A DNA stretch of 64,000 nt from Paraburkholderia acidicola (GCF_002362315.1 NZ_MTZV01000006.1:744001-808000); one strand, 5' to 3'; positions 42,797 to 51,975 are shown, numbered from the stretch's first letter. Notes: generated from the letters alone by a model not told the origin. Program-made: numbers and translations.

Positions 42797-43135
42797 GTGA
42801 AAAAACTCAATGTTGTACTCGGGCTGTCGGCCGCTCTCGTCATCTGCGCGAGCGGAACGGCACAGGCCGCACGTGTTGGCGTGTATATCGGCGGCGGTGG
42901 TTATTACTACCCCTGGGCGCCGTACTACTACCCGCCGCCGGTGGTCGTGCCGGTACCGGTGCCGGCTCCTGAACCGCAGGAGTATGTCCAGCAGGGACAG
43001 GTCGATGCCGGACCCGCGCAGTCGGCCAATACCTGGTACTACTGCGACGCGTCGAAAACCTACTACCCGTACGCGAAGGAATGCCGCACCGGATGGCGTC
43101 CGGTGCCGGCCCAGCCTTCGGGTCCGGGAAACTGA
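42797..43135 (+). CDS. Secreted Tyr/Pro-rich small protein
   Basis: A 112-residue exported protein. The GTG start at 42797 is chosen because TGGAG is six bases upstream and the Sec signal peptide (KKLNVVLGLSAALVICASGTAQA) begins there. The mature part has a Tyr/Gly/Pro-rich region and a C-terminal module with two Cys (WYYCDASKTYYPYAKEC, then W-P) seen in many short proteobacterial envelope proteins of unknown role. It is 38 bases upstream of a glycine-zipper lipoprotein and likely in the same operon. Confidence 0.8.
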   Translation: MKKLNVVLGLSAALVICASGTAQAARVGVYIGGGGYYYPWAPYYYPPPVVVPVPVPAPEPQEYVQQGQVDAGPAQSANTWYYCDASKTYYPYAKECRTGWRPVPAQPSGPGN

Positions 43136-43173
43136 ACATGCCGCTGAAGACGATCTATCGCAAAGAGAAGCAC

Positions 43174-43701
43174 ATGAAACATTCCAGGTTCGCTCTCGTG
43201 ACAGCGCTTGCCTCGCTCGGAATACTGAGCGCCTGCGCGATCGTGCCGACCGGTCCCAGCGTGATGGCGCTGCCCGGCACCGGCAAATCGTTTGACCAGT
43301 TCCGCGCGGACGACGGCTCTTGCCGCCAATGGGCCTTCGAACAGACCGGCGGCGTATCGACCAACCAGGCCGCCACCGCAAGTGCGCTGGGTAGCGCGGC
43401 CATCGGTACCGCGCTTGGTGCGGCAGCCGGTGCTGCGTTCGGCGGCGGCCGGGGGGCCGCGATCGGTGCGGGCGCCGGGTTGCTAACCGGCAGCGCGGTC
43501 GGTGCGGGTGCGGCGCAAGGCTCGGCTTATGACGTGCAGCGTCGCTACGACTATGCCTACATGCAATGCATGTACGCCGCCGGAGACCGGATTCCGGTGT
43601 CGGCGGGCAGTATGGGCGCGGCTCAGTCGTCGGCTGGTTACGGTTACGCGCCACCTCCGCCGCCGGGCTCGCCACCGCCGCCTCCACCTGGCGCGTACTG
43701 A
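43174..43701 (+). CDS. Glycine-zipper outer-membrane lipoprotein
   Basis: A 175-residue lipoprotein: signal peptide with lipobox (LGILSAC), then a soluble segment, a glycine-zipper stretch (residues near 70-105, with GTALGAAAGAAFGGGRGAA) that could insert in or multimerise at the membrane, a conserved YMQCMYAAGDRIP motif, and a Pro-rich C-terminus. The start at 43174 is set by the signal peptide and GAGAAG upstream. Function unknown; envelope integrity is likely. Confidence 0.85.
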   Translation: MKHSRFALVTALASLGILSACAIVPTGPSVMALPGTGKSFDQFRADDGSCRQWAFEQTGGVSTNQAATASALGSAAIGTALGAAAGAAFGGGRGAAIGAGAGLLTGSAVGAGAAQGSAYDVQRRYDYAYMQCMYAAGDRIPVSAGSMGAAQSSAGYGYAPPPPPGSPPPPPPGAY

Positions 43702-43726
43702 TCGTATCGCTGGACGTTTCGTTTCG

Positions 43727-43764
43727 ACGCGGCTGCCGTTCCCAACGGTAGCCGCGTTTTATTT
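43727..43764 (+). terminator. Intrinsic terminator after the lipoprotein gene
   Basis: ACGCGGCTGCCGTT (43727-43740) pairs with AACGGTAGCCGCGT (43744-43757) with one G-T wobble and a 3-base loop, and is followed by TTTATTT. It lies 26 bases after the stop codon. Confidence 0.92.
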
Positions 43765-44037
43765 GCGCGACGGCAAAGCTGTCACGAACAGCAACGCTGC
43801 TTTCGTCGCAACGCGTAACTCGCGACGCGCGATGACAGGCCGCGAGGTTCACCACTCAAACCGCCCCCGCCCACTGCTCATGTGTAGCGATTTTTTAAAC
43901 CATGACGCTGCATCACGCGTTTCGCAAAAAATATTTTCCCCAGCGATACCGCCCGTCGAACAGCCGTTTGCTTAAACGCCTTTTTCGGGCTCGACACCCC
44001 GGCCCGCACCGCCGGCCGGTCCAGTGATTTTTTTTCT

Positions 44038-44090
44038 CAAACGCGTCAAGCGGTGCGTTTGACGCAATCGTCCTCGCAAACGATTGCGTC
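44038..44090. other. Structured intergenic segment with two hairpins
   Basis: In the 560-base gap 43702-44259, CAAACGC and GCGTTTG (44038-44060) form one stem, and GACGCAATCGT (44061-44071) with ACGATTGCGTC (44080-44090) forms a perfect 11-bp stem. Neither is followed by a T-run. They could be operators, part of an sRNA or a leader of the DUF2844 gene. I see no other gene in the gap. Confidence 0.45.
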
Positions 44091-44259
44091 ACGACCCTCG
44101 TGCTCCCTAAAGTTTTCCGCTGCCGTTCCGTAGACGCATTCACGCCACCTCTGCAACGCGATTGAAACAGCGAACGAGCGGCCGGGGTGAGCGTGCTCCG
44201 TTTATCGTCCGTGCCGGCCTTCCGGCAGGCGCGGACGTTCTCACCTCGAGGGAACGCAC

Positions 44260-44724
44260 TTGAAACCGATGCTTCATACACGCATTGCCGGCGCGATGCT
44301 AGGGGCGACCTTTGCGCTCTCCTTGCCGGCCTACGCAACGCTCGGCGGAAACATCAGCAGCGTCGGCAACGACCAGATCCGCATGCATGCGTTGACGTAC
44401 ACATCCGCAGCCGCGGCCTCCGCTGCCTACACCGTGCACACGATCACGCTGCCTTCGGGCACCGTCGTCCGCGAATACGTCGCGGCCGATGGCATCGTCT
44501 TCGGTGTCGCGTGGGACGGCCCGACGTTGCCCGATCTGAAGGCAACGCTCGGCGCGGCCTTCGATCGCTATGTCGCCGCGAACGCCACACGCCGGGCCAC
44601 ACCGCTCGCGGTGTCGGCCGACGACCTGGTCGTGTACTCGGCGGGGCATCTGCGCGCGTTCTCGGGCTACGCCTATCTGCCGCAGGCCGTACCGGCCGGC
44701 GTCGATGTCAGCGTCATTCAATAA
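44260..44724 (+). CDS. DUF2844 exported protein
   Basis: A 154-residue DUF2844 protein with a Sec signal peptide (AGAMLGATFALSLPAYA) and a mature domain starting TLGGN. It contains the family strand FGVAWDGPTLPDLKATLG. The TTG at 44260 follows GAGGGA at good spacing; an ATG at 44269 is the alternative. It ends 11 bases before the DUF3443 gene. The pair is typically adjacent in Burkholderiales, so the two probably work together in the envelope (inference). Confidence 0.85.
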   Translation: MKPMLHTRIAGAMLGATFALSLPAYATLGGNISSVGNDQIRMHALTYTSAAAASAAYTVHTITLPSGTVVREYVAADGIVFGVAWDGPTLPDLKATLGAAFDRYVAANATRRATPLAVSADDLVVYSAGHLRAFSGYAYLPQAVPAGVDVSVIQ

Positions 44725-44734
44725 CGGAGCGGTC

Positions 44735-46012
44735 ATGAGTTATCAACGGTCGTTCCTCTTGCGTGTCTTCGCGATCCTGATCTCGCTGTTCCTCGCCGCA
44801 TGCGGCGGTGGCGGCGGAGGAGGCAGCACGCCTACCAGCACGAGCAACAGCTCCAGTTCCTCGACCTCGACACCCACACCGACGACGAACACAGCGCCCG
44901 CTCCGCAGATACCGGTCGCCAACGCCGCGGCCGTGACCATCGATGCAGGCGTGAGCGGTGTGCCGAACATGCCGTTCGTCAGCGTAACGGTGTGCACGCC
45001 GGGCACGACGCAATGCCAGACCATCGATCACGTGCTGGTCGATACCGGTTCGTGGGGACTGCGCGTCTTCGCCTCGCAGTTGCCTGCATCGGTCGCGCTG
45101 CCGCAGGAAACCACGGCCACGGGCGGCGCGCTCGCCGAATGCATGCAGTTCTTCGATGGCTACACGTGGGGTTCGGTGCGGCTGGCGGATGTGCAGATCA
45201 GCGGCGAGAAAGCGGCGTCGCTGCCGATCCAGGTGATCGATCCCAACTACAGCGCGATCCCGCAGGATTGCAAGAACGTCGGCGCGGCACGCAATACGCC
45301 GTCGACGCTCGCTGCGAATGGCATCCTCGGTATCGGTGTGTTCAAGCACGATTGCGGCTTCAACTGCGTGCAGCAGGCCATCCCGGCCACCTACTACACC
45401 TGCGCCGGTACGACCTGCGCATCGACGGCACTCGCCGAGGCATTGCAGGTCGCGAACCCGGTGCCGTACTTCGCCACCGACAACAACGGCTCGCTGCTAG
45501 TCCTGCCCGCGATCGGAGCGGGTGGCGCGAAAACGGTGAGCGGCCAGCTGGTGTTCGGCATTGGTACGCAGAGCAATAACGCGTTGGGCAGTGCACAGGT
45601 GATCGCCGTGAGTCCGTCGAACGGGACCTTCACGACTGTGCAGAACGGCACCACGTATTCGAAAAGTATCATCGACAGCGGCTCGACCGGTCTGTTCTTC
45701 CAGACCAGTGCGCTGCCCGTGTGTGCGAGTCCGAACAACGCGTACTACTGCCCGACCTCGACGCAACAGTTGAGCGCGCTGATCCAGGGTGTGAACGGCG
45801 TGAACAGTTCGGTCACGTTCAATGTAGGCAATGCGGTTGCGCTGTCGCAGACATATAGCGGCGACTCGGCGATGCCGCTGTTTGCAGGTCCGGCGTTCGT
45901 GACGTCGGCGGTATTCGACTGGGGGCTGCCGTTCTTCTACGGTCGCACCGTCTACGCTGCGGTCGAACAGCAGGTGACACCGGTAGGACTCGGGCCTTAC
46001 CTCGCGTACTAG
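44735..46012 (+). CDS. DUF3443 lipoprotein, pepsin-like aspartic protease motifs
   Basis: A 425-residue predicted lipoprotein (lipobox LAAC, Cys23), with a Gly/Ser/Thr linker (residues 24-60). The rest resembles a pepsin-fold protease: first catalytic-type motif VLVDTGSWGLRV (D103), NGILGIG near 195-201, and second motif IIDSGSTGLFF (D314). Annotated in databases only as DUF3443 as far as I know, so protease activity is inference from these motifs. GGAG precedes the ATG. It follows the DUF2844 gene in an operon. Confidence 0.85.
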   Translation: MSYQRSFLLRVFAILISLFLAACGGGGGGGSTPTSTSNSSSSSTSTPTPTTNTAPAPQIPVANAAAVTIDAGVSGVPNMPFVSVTVCTPGTTQCQTIDHVLVDTGSWGLRVFASQLPASVALPQETTATGGALAECMQFFDGYTWGSVRLADVQISGEKAASLPIQVIDPNYSAIPQDCKNVGAARNTPSTLAANGILGIGVFKHDCGFNCVQQAIPATYYTCAGTTCASTALAEALQVANPVPYFATDNNGSLLVLPAIGAGGAKTVSGQLVFGIGTQSNNALGSAQVIAVSPSNGTFTTVQNGTTYSKSIIDSGSTGLFFQTSALPVCASPNNAYYCPTSTQQLSALIQGVNGVNSSVTFNVGNAVALSQTYSGDSAMPLFAGPAFVTSAVFDWGLPFFYGRTVYAAVEQQVTPVGLGPYLAY

Positions 46013-46037
46013 GCGCGATTGAGCGCATCGTACACAT

Positions 46038-46070
46038 TGCGGCCGCGACCTTCGACAGGTCGCGGCCGCA
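46038..46070. terminator. Bidirectional terminator
   Basis: TGCGGCCGCGACC (46038-46050) and GGTCGCGGCCGCA (46058-46070) form a perfect 13-bp GC-rich stem with a 7-base loop between the convergent stop codons at 46012 and 46074. Confidence 0.75.
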
Positions 46071-46073
46071 GTG

Positions 46074-46964
46074 CTATTCGTACGCGCGCTGACGCATCCA
46101 CTTGGTCATGATCCACTTCTCGCCGGACTGCACCGGGGCGCCGCCGTGCAGCGTCAGCGGATCGAGTTCGCCGAGGCTGTTCATGTAGGAGAAGTAGACC
46201 GCGCCACCCTGCTTCGCGACCACCGATAGCCCCGCTTCCGGGAAGATCGTCTCGCCGCCGCCGGCCACATCGTTTAGATAGATGATCAGTGTGGCCACGC
46301 GCTGCCCGCCATGCGCCATGTGTTTCGCACTGCCTGCCTGATCGGGCGGGAAATAGTCGAAGTGCGGACGGTATTCGCCGCCGCCGTTGTAGTGCAGGAT
46401 CTGGAAGCCTTCGCCACGGTTCATCGGCCAGTTCATCAGTTCGGCAATGCGCTCGTCGAGCGTGGTGATGAACGGGTCCTCGCAGCGCTGGAACCAGATG
46501 CCTTCGCTGGTGCGGTTCTGGATCACGTCCTCACTGCCGTCCTGTTCGTTGACGGTCGTCGAGCGCTTCAGGCGATGGCGCGAGCGCTCCATCAACTCGT
46601 GGCACTCATCCGCGCTCAACACGTCGCCGAACACGATCACCTGGGGCCGCTCGCAACGCATCAATACCTTCACGTCGCGACCGCCGGCTCGCACGACGTT
46701 ACCGGCCGGCACCGGACACGTTTCGTAGTGGTAGCCGTTGGAGGCGGTAATGCTGGAGGTGGTGGCGACTGCGGATGCCACAGCAGGCGGTGTGGTTTGC
46801 CCCAGCGCTACGGGCTTGCCGAGGACGATCTGCTTCACCGCCTCGCGCGCCGTGCCGTGATCGAAACCGGAGGCGATCATCGCGTCGATCATCGATTCCG
46901 CGCTACAGCCTCGTTCCACATTGGTGGTCAGCCAGTCGCGCCAGGCCTTGTCTAGTATTGGCAT
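46074..46964 (-). CDS. 2-oxoglutarate/Fe(II) dioxygenase, prolyl-4-hydroxylase type
   Basis: A 296-residue protein whose C-terminal half is a P4H domain: iron ligands in HFDYFPP (His, Asp) and LTLHGG (distal His), and the 2-oxoglutarate-binding Lys in GEKWIMTKW. ILHYNGGGEYRPHFDYF matches the family. The N-terminal 60 residues form a conserved helical region (RDWLTTNVERGCSAESM). Bacterial P4Hs modify proline in targets such as EF-Tu, but the target here is unknown. The ATG at 46964 is chosen; the open frame runs on upstream without family resemblance. Confidence 0.9.
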   Translation of the reverse strand: MPILDKAWRDWLTTNVERGCSAESMIDAMIASGFDHGTAREAVKQIVLGKPVALGQTTPPAVASAVATTSSITASNGYHYETCPVPAGNVVRAGGRDVKVLMRCERPQVIVFGDVLSADECHELMERSRHRLKRSTTVNEQDGSEDVIQNRTSEGIWFQRCEDPFITTLDERIAELMNWPMNRGEGFQILHYNGGGEYRPHFDYFPPDQAGSAKHMAHGGQRVATLIIYLNDVAGGGETIFPEAGLSVVAKQGGAVYFSYMNSLGELDPLTLHGGAPVQSGEKWIMTKWMRQRAYE

Positions 46965-47230
46965 GTTTGTCTCGTTCTGATGGTCTTGAAATCGGGTCGT
47001 ACACAGGCCGGCTCGCTCCGGCCACCCGACTAGGGACATGCACATCCCGTGCCATCGGCAACCGGCGGCATCCTGCCATGTCCGCCCACCCTCATCCATC
47101 TGCGGCAGCGCCTTGCCATAAGGCTTTACTGCAAGACCCCGGCGCGGTTCCTGCATGCTACGCGCATCGCCGGTTTCGTAACACGTTACGTATCGCGCTG
47201 CGGACGTTACGCGAAACAACAGCCGGAGCA

Positions 47231-48481
47231 TCACCGTTCGAGCGAACGGGTGCGCCTCAGTTCGGGAAAGAGCCTCATCCACAGTAGCGCAACCCCAATC
47301 GTCGCACAGCCGCCCACCAGCACTGCGGCCCGCGCGCCCCACCAGCCCGCGGTGAGCCCCGATTCGAATTCGCCGAGCTGGTTCGACGTGCCGATGAAGA
47401 GCGAATTGACAGCGCTGACGCGACCCAGCATCTCTTCGGGTGTGCGCAACTGCACGAGCGACAGCCGCACGACGACACTGATCACGTCCGCGGCCCCCAT
47501 CGCGGCGAGCGCCGCCAGCGACAGCAGAAAGTGATGCGACAGACCGAACAGGACCGTCACGATGCCGAACGCGATCACGCCGCCGAACATCGCGACACCG
47601 GGCCGGCGCCGCAACGGAAAGTGCGCGAGCCAGATGGTGCCCGCGAGCGCGCCGAGTGCCGGAGCCGAGCGTAGTACGCCAAGGCCCCACGGTCCGGTAT
47701 GCAGGATGTCGCGCGCGAAGATCGGCAGCAATGCGGTCGCGCCGCCGAACAGCACCGCGAACAGATCGAGCGAGAGTGCACCGAGCACCACCGGTTCACG
47801 GCGAATAAACGCAATGCCCGAGAAGATCGATTTGAGTGTGGCCGGTGGACGCGCGGGCTGCTTTGTGCGCAGCGTGATGGTACTGACCATCGCCGATGCC
47901 GCGGCAAACGCGATTGCGGAAGCGATGTACACCGCGATCGGCCCAACACCGTAGAGCAGTCCACCCAGCGCCGGCCCGACGATCTGCGCGGCCTGGTTCG
48001 CCGAGGTGGCCCACGCGGTCGCACGCGGCAATTCTTCGCGCAGCACGATGCTCGGCAACAGCGATGAAATGGACGGCGACTCGAACGCGCGCGCGGTGCC
48101 GATCGACGCGGCCAGTAAATAGATGAACGGCGCCGTCAGCCAGCCGCCGAGCGTACCGATCAGAAACACACAGGCCGCCAGCGCTTCGAGCAGCTGACAA
48201 ATCGCGGCGACCCGTCGACGGTCGTAACGATCGGCAACGTGTCCGACGACGAGAGTCAGCGCGAACATCGGGACGAACTGCGCAAGGCCGACAAGACCGA
48301 GCGCGTATGCGCTGTGCGTCAACGCATAAATGTGCCAGCCGATTGCAACGGCCAGCATCTGGAACGACACCGACGACAACACGCGTGCACACCAGAAGCG
48401 CTGGAAACCGGGGTGGCGGATCGGACTGGTACTTGTGGTGGTACCTGTGCTGGCGTCGGGAGGTTCGGGTTCGGGGGGCAT
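47231..48481 (-). CDS. MFS transporter (EntS/DHA3-like)
   Basis: A 416-residue major facilitator transporter with about 12 hydrophobic segments. The N-terminal PIRHPGFQRFWCARVLSSVSFQ and loop VGHVADRYDRRRV are typical of the enterobactin exporter-like group. The substrate is unknown; no siderophore genes are nearby. An inverted repeat at 48511-48531 sits 30 bp before its start and may be an operator. Confidence 0.9.
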   Translation of the reverse strand: MPPEPEPPDASTGTTTSTSPIRHPGFQRFWCARVLSSVSFQMLAVAIGWHIYALTHSAYALGLVGLAQFVPMFALTLVVGHVADRYDRRRVAAICQLLEALAACVFLIGTLGGWLTAPFIYLLAASIGTARAFESPSISSLLPSIVLREELPRATAWATSANQAAQIVGPALGGLLYGVGPIAVYIASAIAFAAASAMVSTITLRTKQPARPPATLKSIFSGIAFIRREPVVLGALSLDLFAVLFGGATALLPIFARDILHTGPWGLGVLRSAPALGALAGTIWLAHFPLRRRPGVAMFGGVIAFGIVTVLFGLSHHFLLSLAALAAMGAADVISVVVRLSLVQLRTPEEMLGRVSAVNSLFIGTSNQLGEFESGLTAGWWGARAAVLVGGCATIGVALLWMRLFPELRRTRSLER

Positions 48482-48510
48482 CGATCGATTGGGTGGGCGC
48501 TATCGGGGTG

Positions 48511-48531
48511 ACGCGTCGGCTAACGACGCGT
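48511..48531. promoter_or_regulatory. Inverted repeat upstream of MFS gene
   Basis: ACGCGTCG (48511-48518) and CGACGCGT (48524-48531) form a perfect 8-bp inverted repeat with a 5-base spacer, 30-50 bp upstream of the transporter start. It is a plausible repressor site. The rest of the 316-base gap to 48797 shows no gene. Confidence 0.5.
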
Positions 48532-48797
48532 AATCGCGTGACAGCGCAGGTTCGGAAGAAAGTCGCTCAGTCTAGTGTCGTCGGCGGGATCTGTCATGCG
48601 AAAGCAGAGCGTAAGGCGCGGTGCTGAGCCGATAACCGCAGCGAAAGAATCATTTTCACGACGATGGAATAAAAGCGGAAAGCGTCGTGTTTGCCCGGGT
48701 ATGGAAGCCAGATACAACGCGCACCAGTTCTTTCATATGCAGACAACGTTCATTAGTTAGTCCTGCGCTATTTCTTCAATAGATAACGGAGTTCAAA

Positions 48798-49592
48798 GTG
48801 AAAATGCTTCCTCTCGCCGCTGCGGTATTGTCCGTGTCCGCTTCCCTGCTCGCTTCGACGGGCGCCATGGCGCAGGACGCCAAACCGGCAACTACGCCAG
48901 CAAAAAACATCGTGCTGGTCCACGGTGCGTGGGTTGACGGATCGGGCTGGAAGCCGGTCTACGACATCCTGAAGAAGGATGGCTATAACGTGTCCATCGT
49001 GCAGGAACCGTTGAGCTCTCTGGAAGACGACGTGGCTGCGACGAAGCGTGTGCTCGCGCTGCAGAACGGCCCGACCATTCTTGTCGCGCACAGCTATGGC
49101 GGCTCGGTCATCACGGAAGCCGGTGTGGCGCCGAACGTCGTCGGACTGGTGTACGTCGCCGCTCACGCGCCCGCTGTAGGCGAAGACGAGAGCACGCTCG
49201 GCAAGGGCATGCCGAGCTACACATCGAAACAGCCGGGCGCGATCGTCAAGACCGACGACGGCTACACCTATCTCAACCCCGCCGACTTCCCGAAAGACTT
49301 CGCCGCCGATCTGCCGCACAACGAGGCCGAGTTCGAAGCGCACTCGCAGATTCTCACGGCCGCGAAAGTCTTCTCGACACCGATGACGGTTGCCGCATGG
49401 CAGACCAAACCGAGCTGGGGAATCGTCGCCGCGGACGACCTGATCATCAACCCGGATCTCGAACGCTGGTACTACGCACGCGCGCATAGCCACACGACGG
49501 TACTCAAGGGCGCCAGTCACTCGGTCTACGAAACGCGTCCGAAGGAAGTGGCTGCAGTGATTGAAGACGCTGCGAAGCACGCGCAGGGTTGA
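48798..49592 (+). CDS. Exported alpha/beta hydrolase
   Basis: A 264-residue hydrolase with a Sec signal peptide (LPLAAAVLSVSASLLASTGAMA). The nucleophile elbow is AHSYGGS, the oxyanion region LVHGAWVDGSGW, and the catalytic His is in KGASHSVYE. These match the periplasmic esterase-like family common in Proteobacteria. The substrate is unknown. The GTG start at 48798 has GGAG seven bases upstream; an ATG two codons later is an alternative. Confidence 0.9.
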   Translation: MKMLPLAAAVLSVSASLLASTGAMAQDAKPATTPAKNIVLVHGAWVDGSGWKPVYDILKKDGYNVSIVQEPLSSLEDDVAATKRVLALQNGPTILVAHSYGGSVITEAGVAPNVVGLVYVAAHAPAVGEDESTLGKGMPSYTSKQPGAIVKTDDGYTYLNPADFPKDFAADLPHNEAEFEAHSQILTAAKVFSTPMTVAAWQTKPSWGIVAADDLIINPDLERWYYARAHSHTTVLKGASHSVYETRPKEVAAVIEDAAKHAQG

Positions 49593-49717
49593 TCGTTGCA
49601 CGGAGACGAGCCGCGGACCCGGGCTTCTTCGTCGGGTAACAGTTTCACGCTATGCTCTTCGCGGACAGAGATGAGCGAAGCAACGCTCAACGCCACCGCT
49701 TCCATGGAGACAGCAGC

Positions 49718-50119
49718 ATGACTACCGCCACCCGGTTCTGGATGGTTCAAGGTGCACCGACCCCGGTCGGTCCTTTTTCTCACGCCACCGAATCGGATGG
49801 TTGGGTTTTCGTGACCGGCCAGATGCCGACCTCGCCGGACGACGACAACGCGCCGCTACCCGACGGCGTCGCGGCCCAGATGACACGCGTGATGGACAAC
49901 CTGAAGCTCGTGCTCGGCGGGATTGGCCTCGGTCTCGAACACGTCGTCTCCGTGCGCATTTTCCTGACCGAGTTCAAGCGCGACTACGCAACGATGAATG
50001 CGACCTACGCGGCCTGCTTCCCGCCGGGGCAGTTGCCGGCGCGTACGTGTATCGGTGTAACGGGACTCGCGCGCGATGCGCTGGTCGAGATCGATTTCAT
50101 TGCGCGAAGGCCCGCGTGA
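49718..50119 (+). CDS. RidA family protein
   Basis: A 133-residue YjgF/YER057c/UK114 protein. RidA hydrolyses reactive enamine/imine intermediates such as those from PLP-dependent dehydratases. Typical features are GPFSHA, VFVTGQMP and the C-terminal PARTCIGVTGLARDALVEID with the carboxylate-binding Arg. The start at 49718 is set by GGAGA upstream and matches family length. It lies upstream of, but about 430 bp from, the hydroxy-acid catabolic module. Confidence 0.92.
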   Translation: MTTATRFWMVQGAPTPVGPFSHATESDGWVFVTGQMPTSPDDDNAPLPDGVAAQMTRVMDNLKLVLGGIGLGLEHVVSVRIFLTEFKRDYATMNATYAACFPPGQLPARTCIGVTGLARDALVEIDFIARRPA

Positions 50120-50547
50120 GCCGGTTCGAACGGATAGCGATGATCCGGACACTGCGCGGATCGTCGAGACAATCGCGCCGGTAAAACCCGCGGCCCCGGA
50201 TCGACGTTCCCCTCCTGCGTCGCGTGACGCGTAAAACTTCCCTTCATCTGCCGTCCGGCTTCGGTTCGCCGGACGCGCCTCCGTTCCTGCCCGGCAGACC
50301 CAACGGTCCCGCTTTCGGTCCATCCTGCTCGCGCGGAACGGGGGTAGACAGACCTGTCATCTACCCGGCAGATCGCGCAGCTACCCCCATGAAGCAGCCT
50401 GGGATGGATACAGGAAAAACCCAAAAATCAATCGCATGCCACTCACAGACATTTCAATGCGATTTTTTTACTCCTATGCTTCCTCGGACCATGAGCGAGC
50501 AATGCCGGTTATCGTCGCAACCGGGGGCGCCATAAAAGGAACGGCAA
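50120..50547. other. Intergenic region, no convincing gene
   Basis: About 430 bases. A hairpin CGTCCGGC (50252-50259) with GCCGGACG (50268-50275) may end ridA transcription but has no T-run. The last 100 bases are AT-richer and probably carry the promoter of the dehydrogenase gene. Confidence 0.45.
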
Positions 50548-51975
50548 ATGACCGATGTTGTACCGCTGATCGAGGCCCTGACCGCCGTATTCGGCACCAG
50601 GGCGGTACTGACCGCCGAGTCCGATCTCGAAGGCTTTGTCGAGGACTGGCGCGGCCGCTACAAGGGGCGCGCAGCATGCGTAGTACTTCCATCCTGTACC
50701 GAGCATGTCGCCGCCATCGTGCGTCTGTGCGCAGCGCACGGCGTCCCGGTACTGCCGCAAGGCGGCAATACCAGCCTGTGCGGCGGCGCGGTGCCGGCCG
50801 ACATCGGTATCCCGCCCGTCATCGTTAGCCTGTCGCGGATGCGGCAGATTCGCCGGATCGATGCGGCCAACGGCTCGATGGAAGTCGAAGCCGGCTGCGT
50901 GCTGCAAACCGTGCAGGAAGCCGCCGCCGAACAACAGCGCCTGTATCCGGTCAGTCTCGGCGCCGAGGGCTCGTGCCAGATCGGCGGGACGCTGTCGACG
51001 AACGCCGGCGGCACCAGCGTGCTGCGCTATGGCAATACCCGCGACAACGTCCTCGGCCTCGAAGTCGTGCTGGCCGACGGCACGATCTGGAACGGGCTGC
51101 GTGCGTTGCGCAAAGACAATACCGGGCTCGATCTGAAGCATCTGTTCATCGGCACGGAAGGCACGCTCGGCATCATCACTGCCGCCACGTTGAAGCTGCA
51201 TCCGTTGCCCACGCATCACGCGCTCGCCTGGTTCGCACCGGTCGATCCCGCTGCGGCACTACAGGTACTCGGTCTCTTCCAGGCTGCATGCGGCGCACGG
51301 CTCAACGCATTCGAAATGATCAACCGCCGCCAGCTCGAACTCGTGATCGAACATGTGCCCGAGCGCCGCAATCCGCTCGGCGAGTGGCATCCGTGGCATG
51401 TGCTCGTCGAACTCGCCGATACCGGTGGCGGCGACGAAATGGCGGACCTGCTGCAGCGTACGCTCGAAGCCGCGACGCAAGCCGGTCTCATCGTCGATGC
51501 GGTGGTTGCCAGCAACGAGGCCCAGCGCGACGCTCTCTGGACGATTCGCCACAGCGTGTCGGAGGCGAACAAGAAAGGCGGCGTGGGCCTGACCACCGAC
51601 TGTGCGGTGCCAGTCTCGGCGGTACCGGCCTTCATCGAACAGGCGACCCGCGCGGTGCATGCGCTCATCGACGGGCTCGACGTGCTGGTCGTCGCGCACC
51701 TGGGCGACGGCAACGCGCATTTCATCCCGTTCTTCAGCTTCGATGCATGGCACGCACTCGCGAACCCGACTGCGACCGCCAGTGCGCTGCGCCGCGCGGT
51801 CAACGATATCGCGCATGAACTGCACGGCACGTTCAGCGCGGAGCACGGCATCGGGCAAACCGGACTCGGCGAAATGGCCCATTACAAATCCGCCGCCGAA
51901 CTCCGGCTGATGCACGCGGTCAAGCAGGCACTCGACCCGCACGACCTCCTCAACCCCGGTCGTCTGCTGCCCTGA
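50548..51975 (+). CDS. FAD-linked D-2-hydroxyacid dehydrogenase (GlcD/D-lactate type)
   Basis: A 475-residue flavoprotein with the FAD-binding PCMH domain (VLPQGGNTSLCGGAVP; LGAEGSCQIGGTLSTNAGG) and the C-terminal domain (HLGDGNAHF; EHGIGQTGLGEM) of the GlcD/D-2-hydroxyglutarate/D-lactate dehydrogenase family. It oxidises a D-2-hydroxy acid to the keto acid, passing electrons to an acceptor. First gene of a probable operon with a polyamine-type importer and a DapA-family enzyme. Substrate unknown. Confidence 0.92.
   Translation: MTDVVPLIEALTAVFGTRAVLTAESDLEGFVEDWRGRYKGRAACVVLPSCTEHVAAIVRLCAAHGVPVLPQGGNTSLCGGAVPADIGIPPVIVSLSRMRQIRRIDAANGSMEVEAGCVLQTVQEAAAEQQRLYPVSLGAEGSCQIGGTLSTNAGGTSVLRYGNTRDNVLGLEVVLADGTIWNGLRALRKDNTGLDLKHLFIGTEGTLGIITAATLKLHPLPTHHALAWFAPVDPAAALQVLGLFQAACGARLNAFEMINRRQLELVIEHVPERRNPLGEWHPWHVLVELADTGGGDEMADLLQRTLEAATQAGLIVDAVVASNEAQRDALWTIRHSVSEANKKGGVGLTTDCAVPVSAVPAFIEQATRAVHALIDGLDVLVVAHLGDGNAHFIPFFSFDAWHALANPTATASALRRAVNDIAHELHGTFSAEHGIGQTGLGEMAHYKSAAELRLMHAVKQALDPHDLLNPGRLLP

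Noticed and set aside
46965..47230. Riboswitch-like GC-rich leader upstream of the hydroxylase gene
   Set aside because: I compared it by eye with cobalamin, glycine and c-di-GMP riboswitch cores and found no matching conserved boxes.
50252..50275. Terminator after ridA
   Set aside because: The stem is good but no T-run follows and it is over 130 bases from the stop codon, so it is mentioned only in the gap entry.
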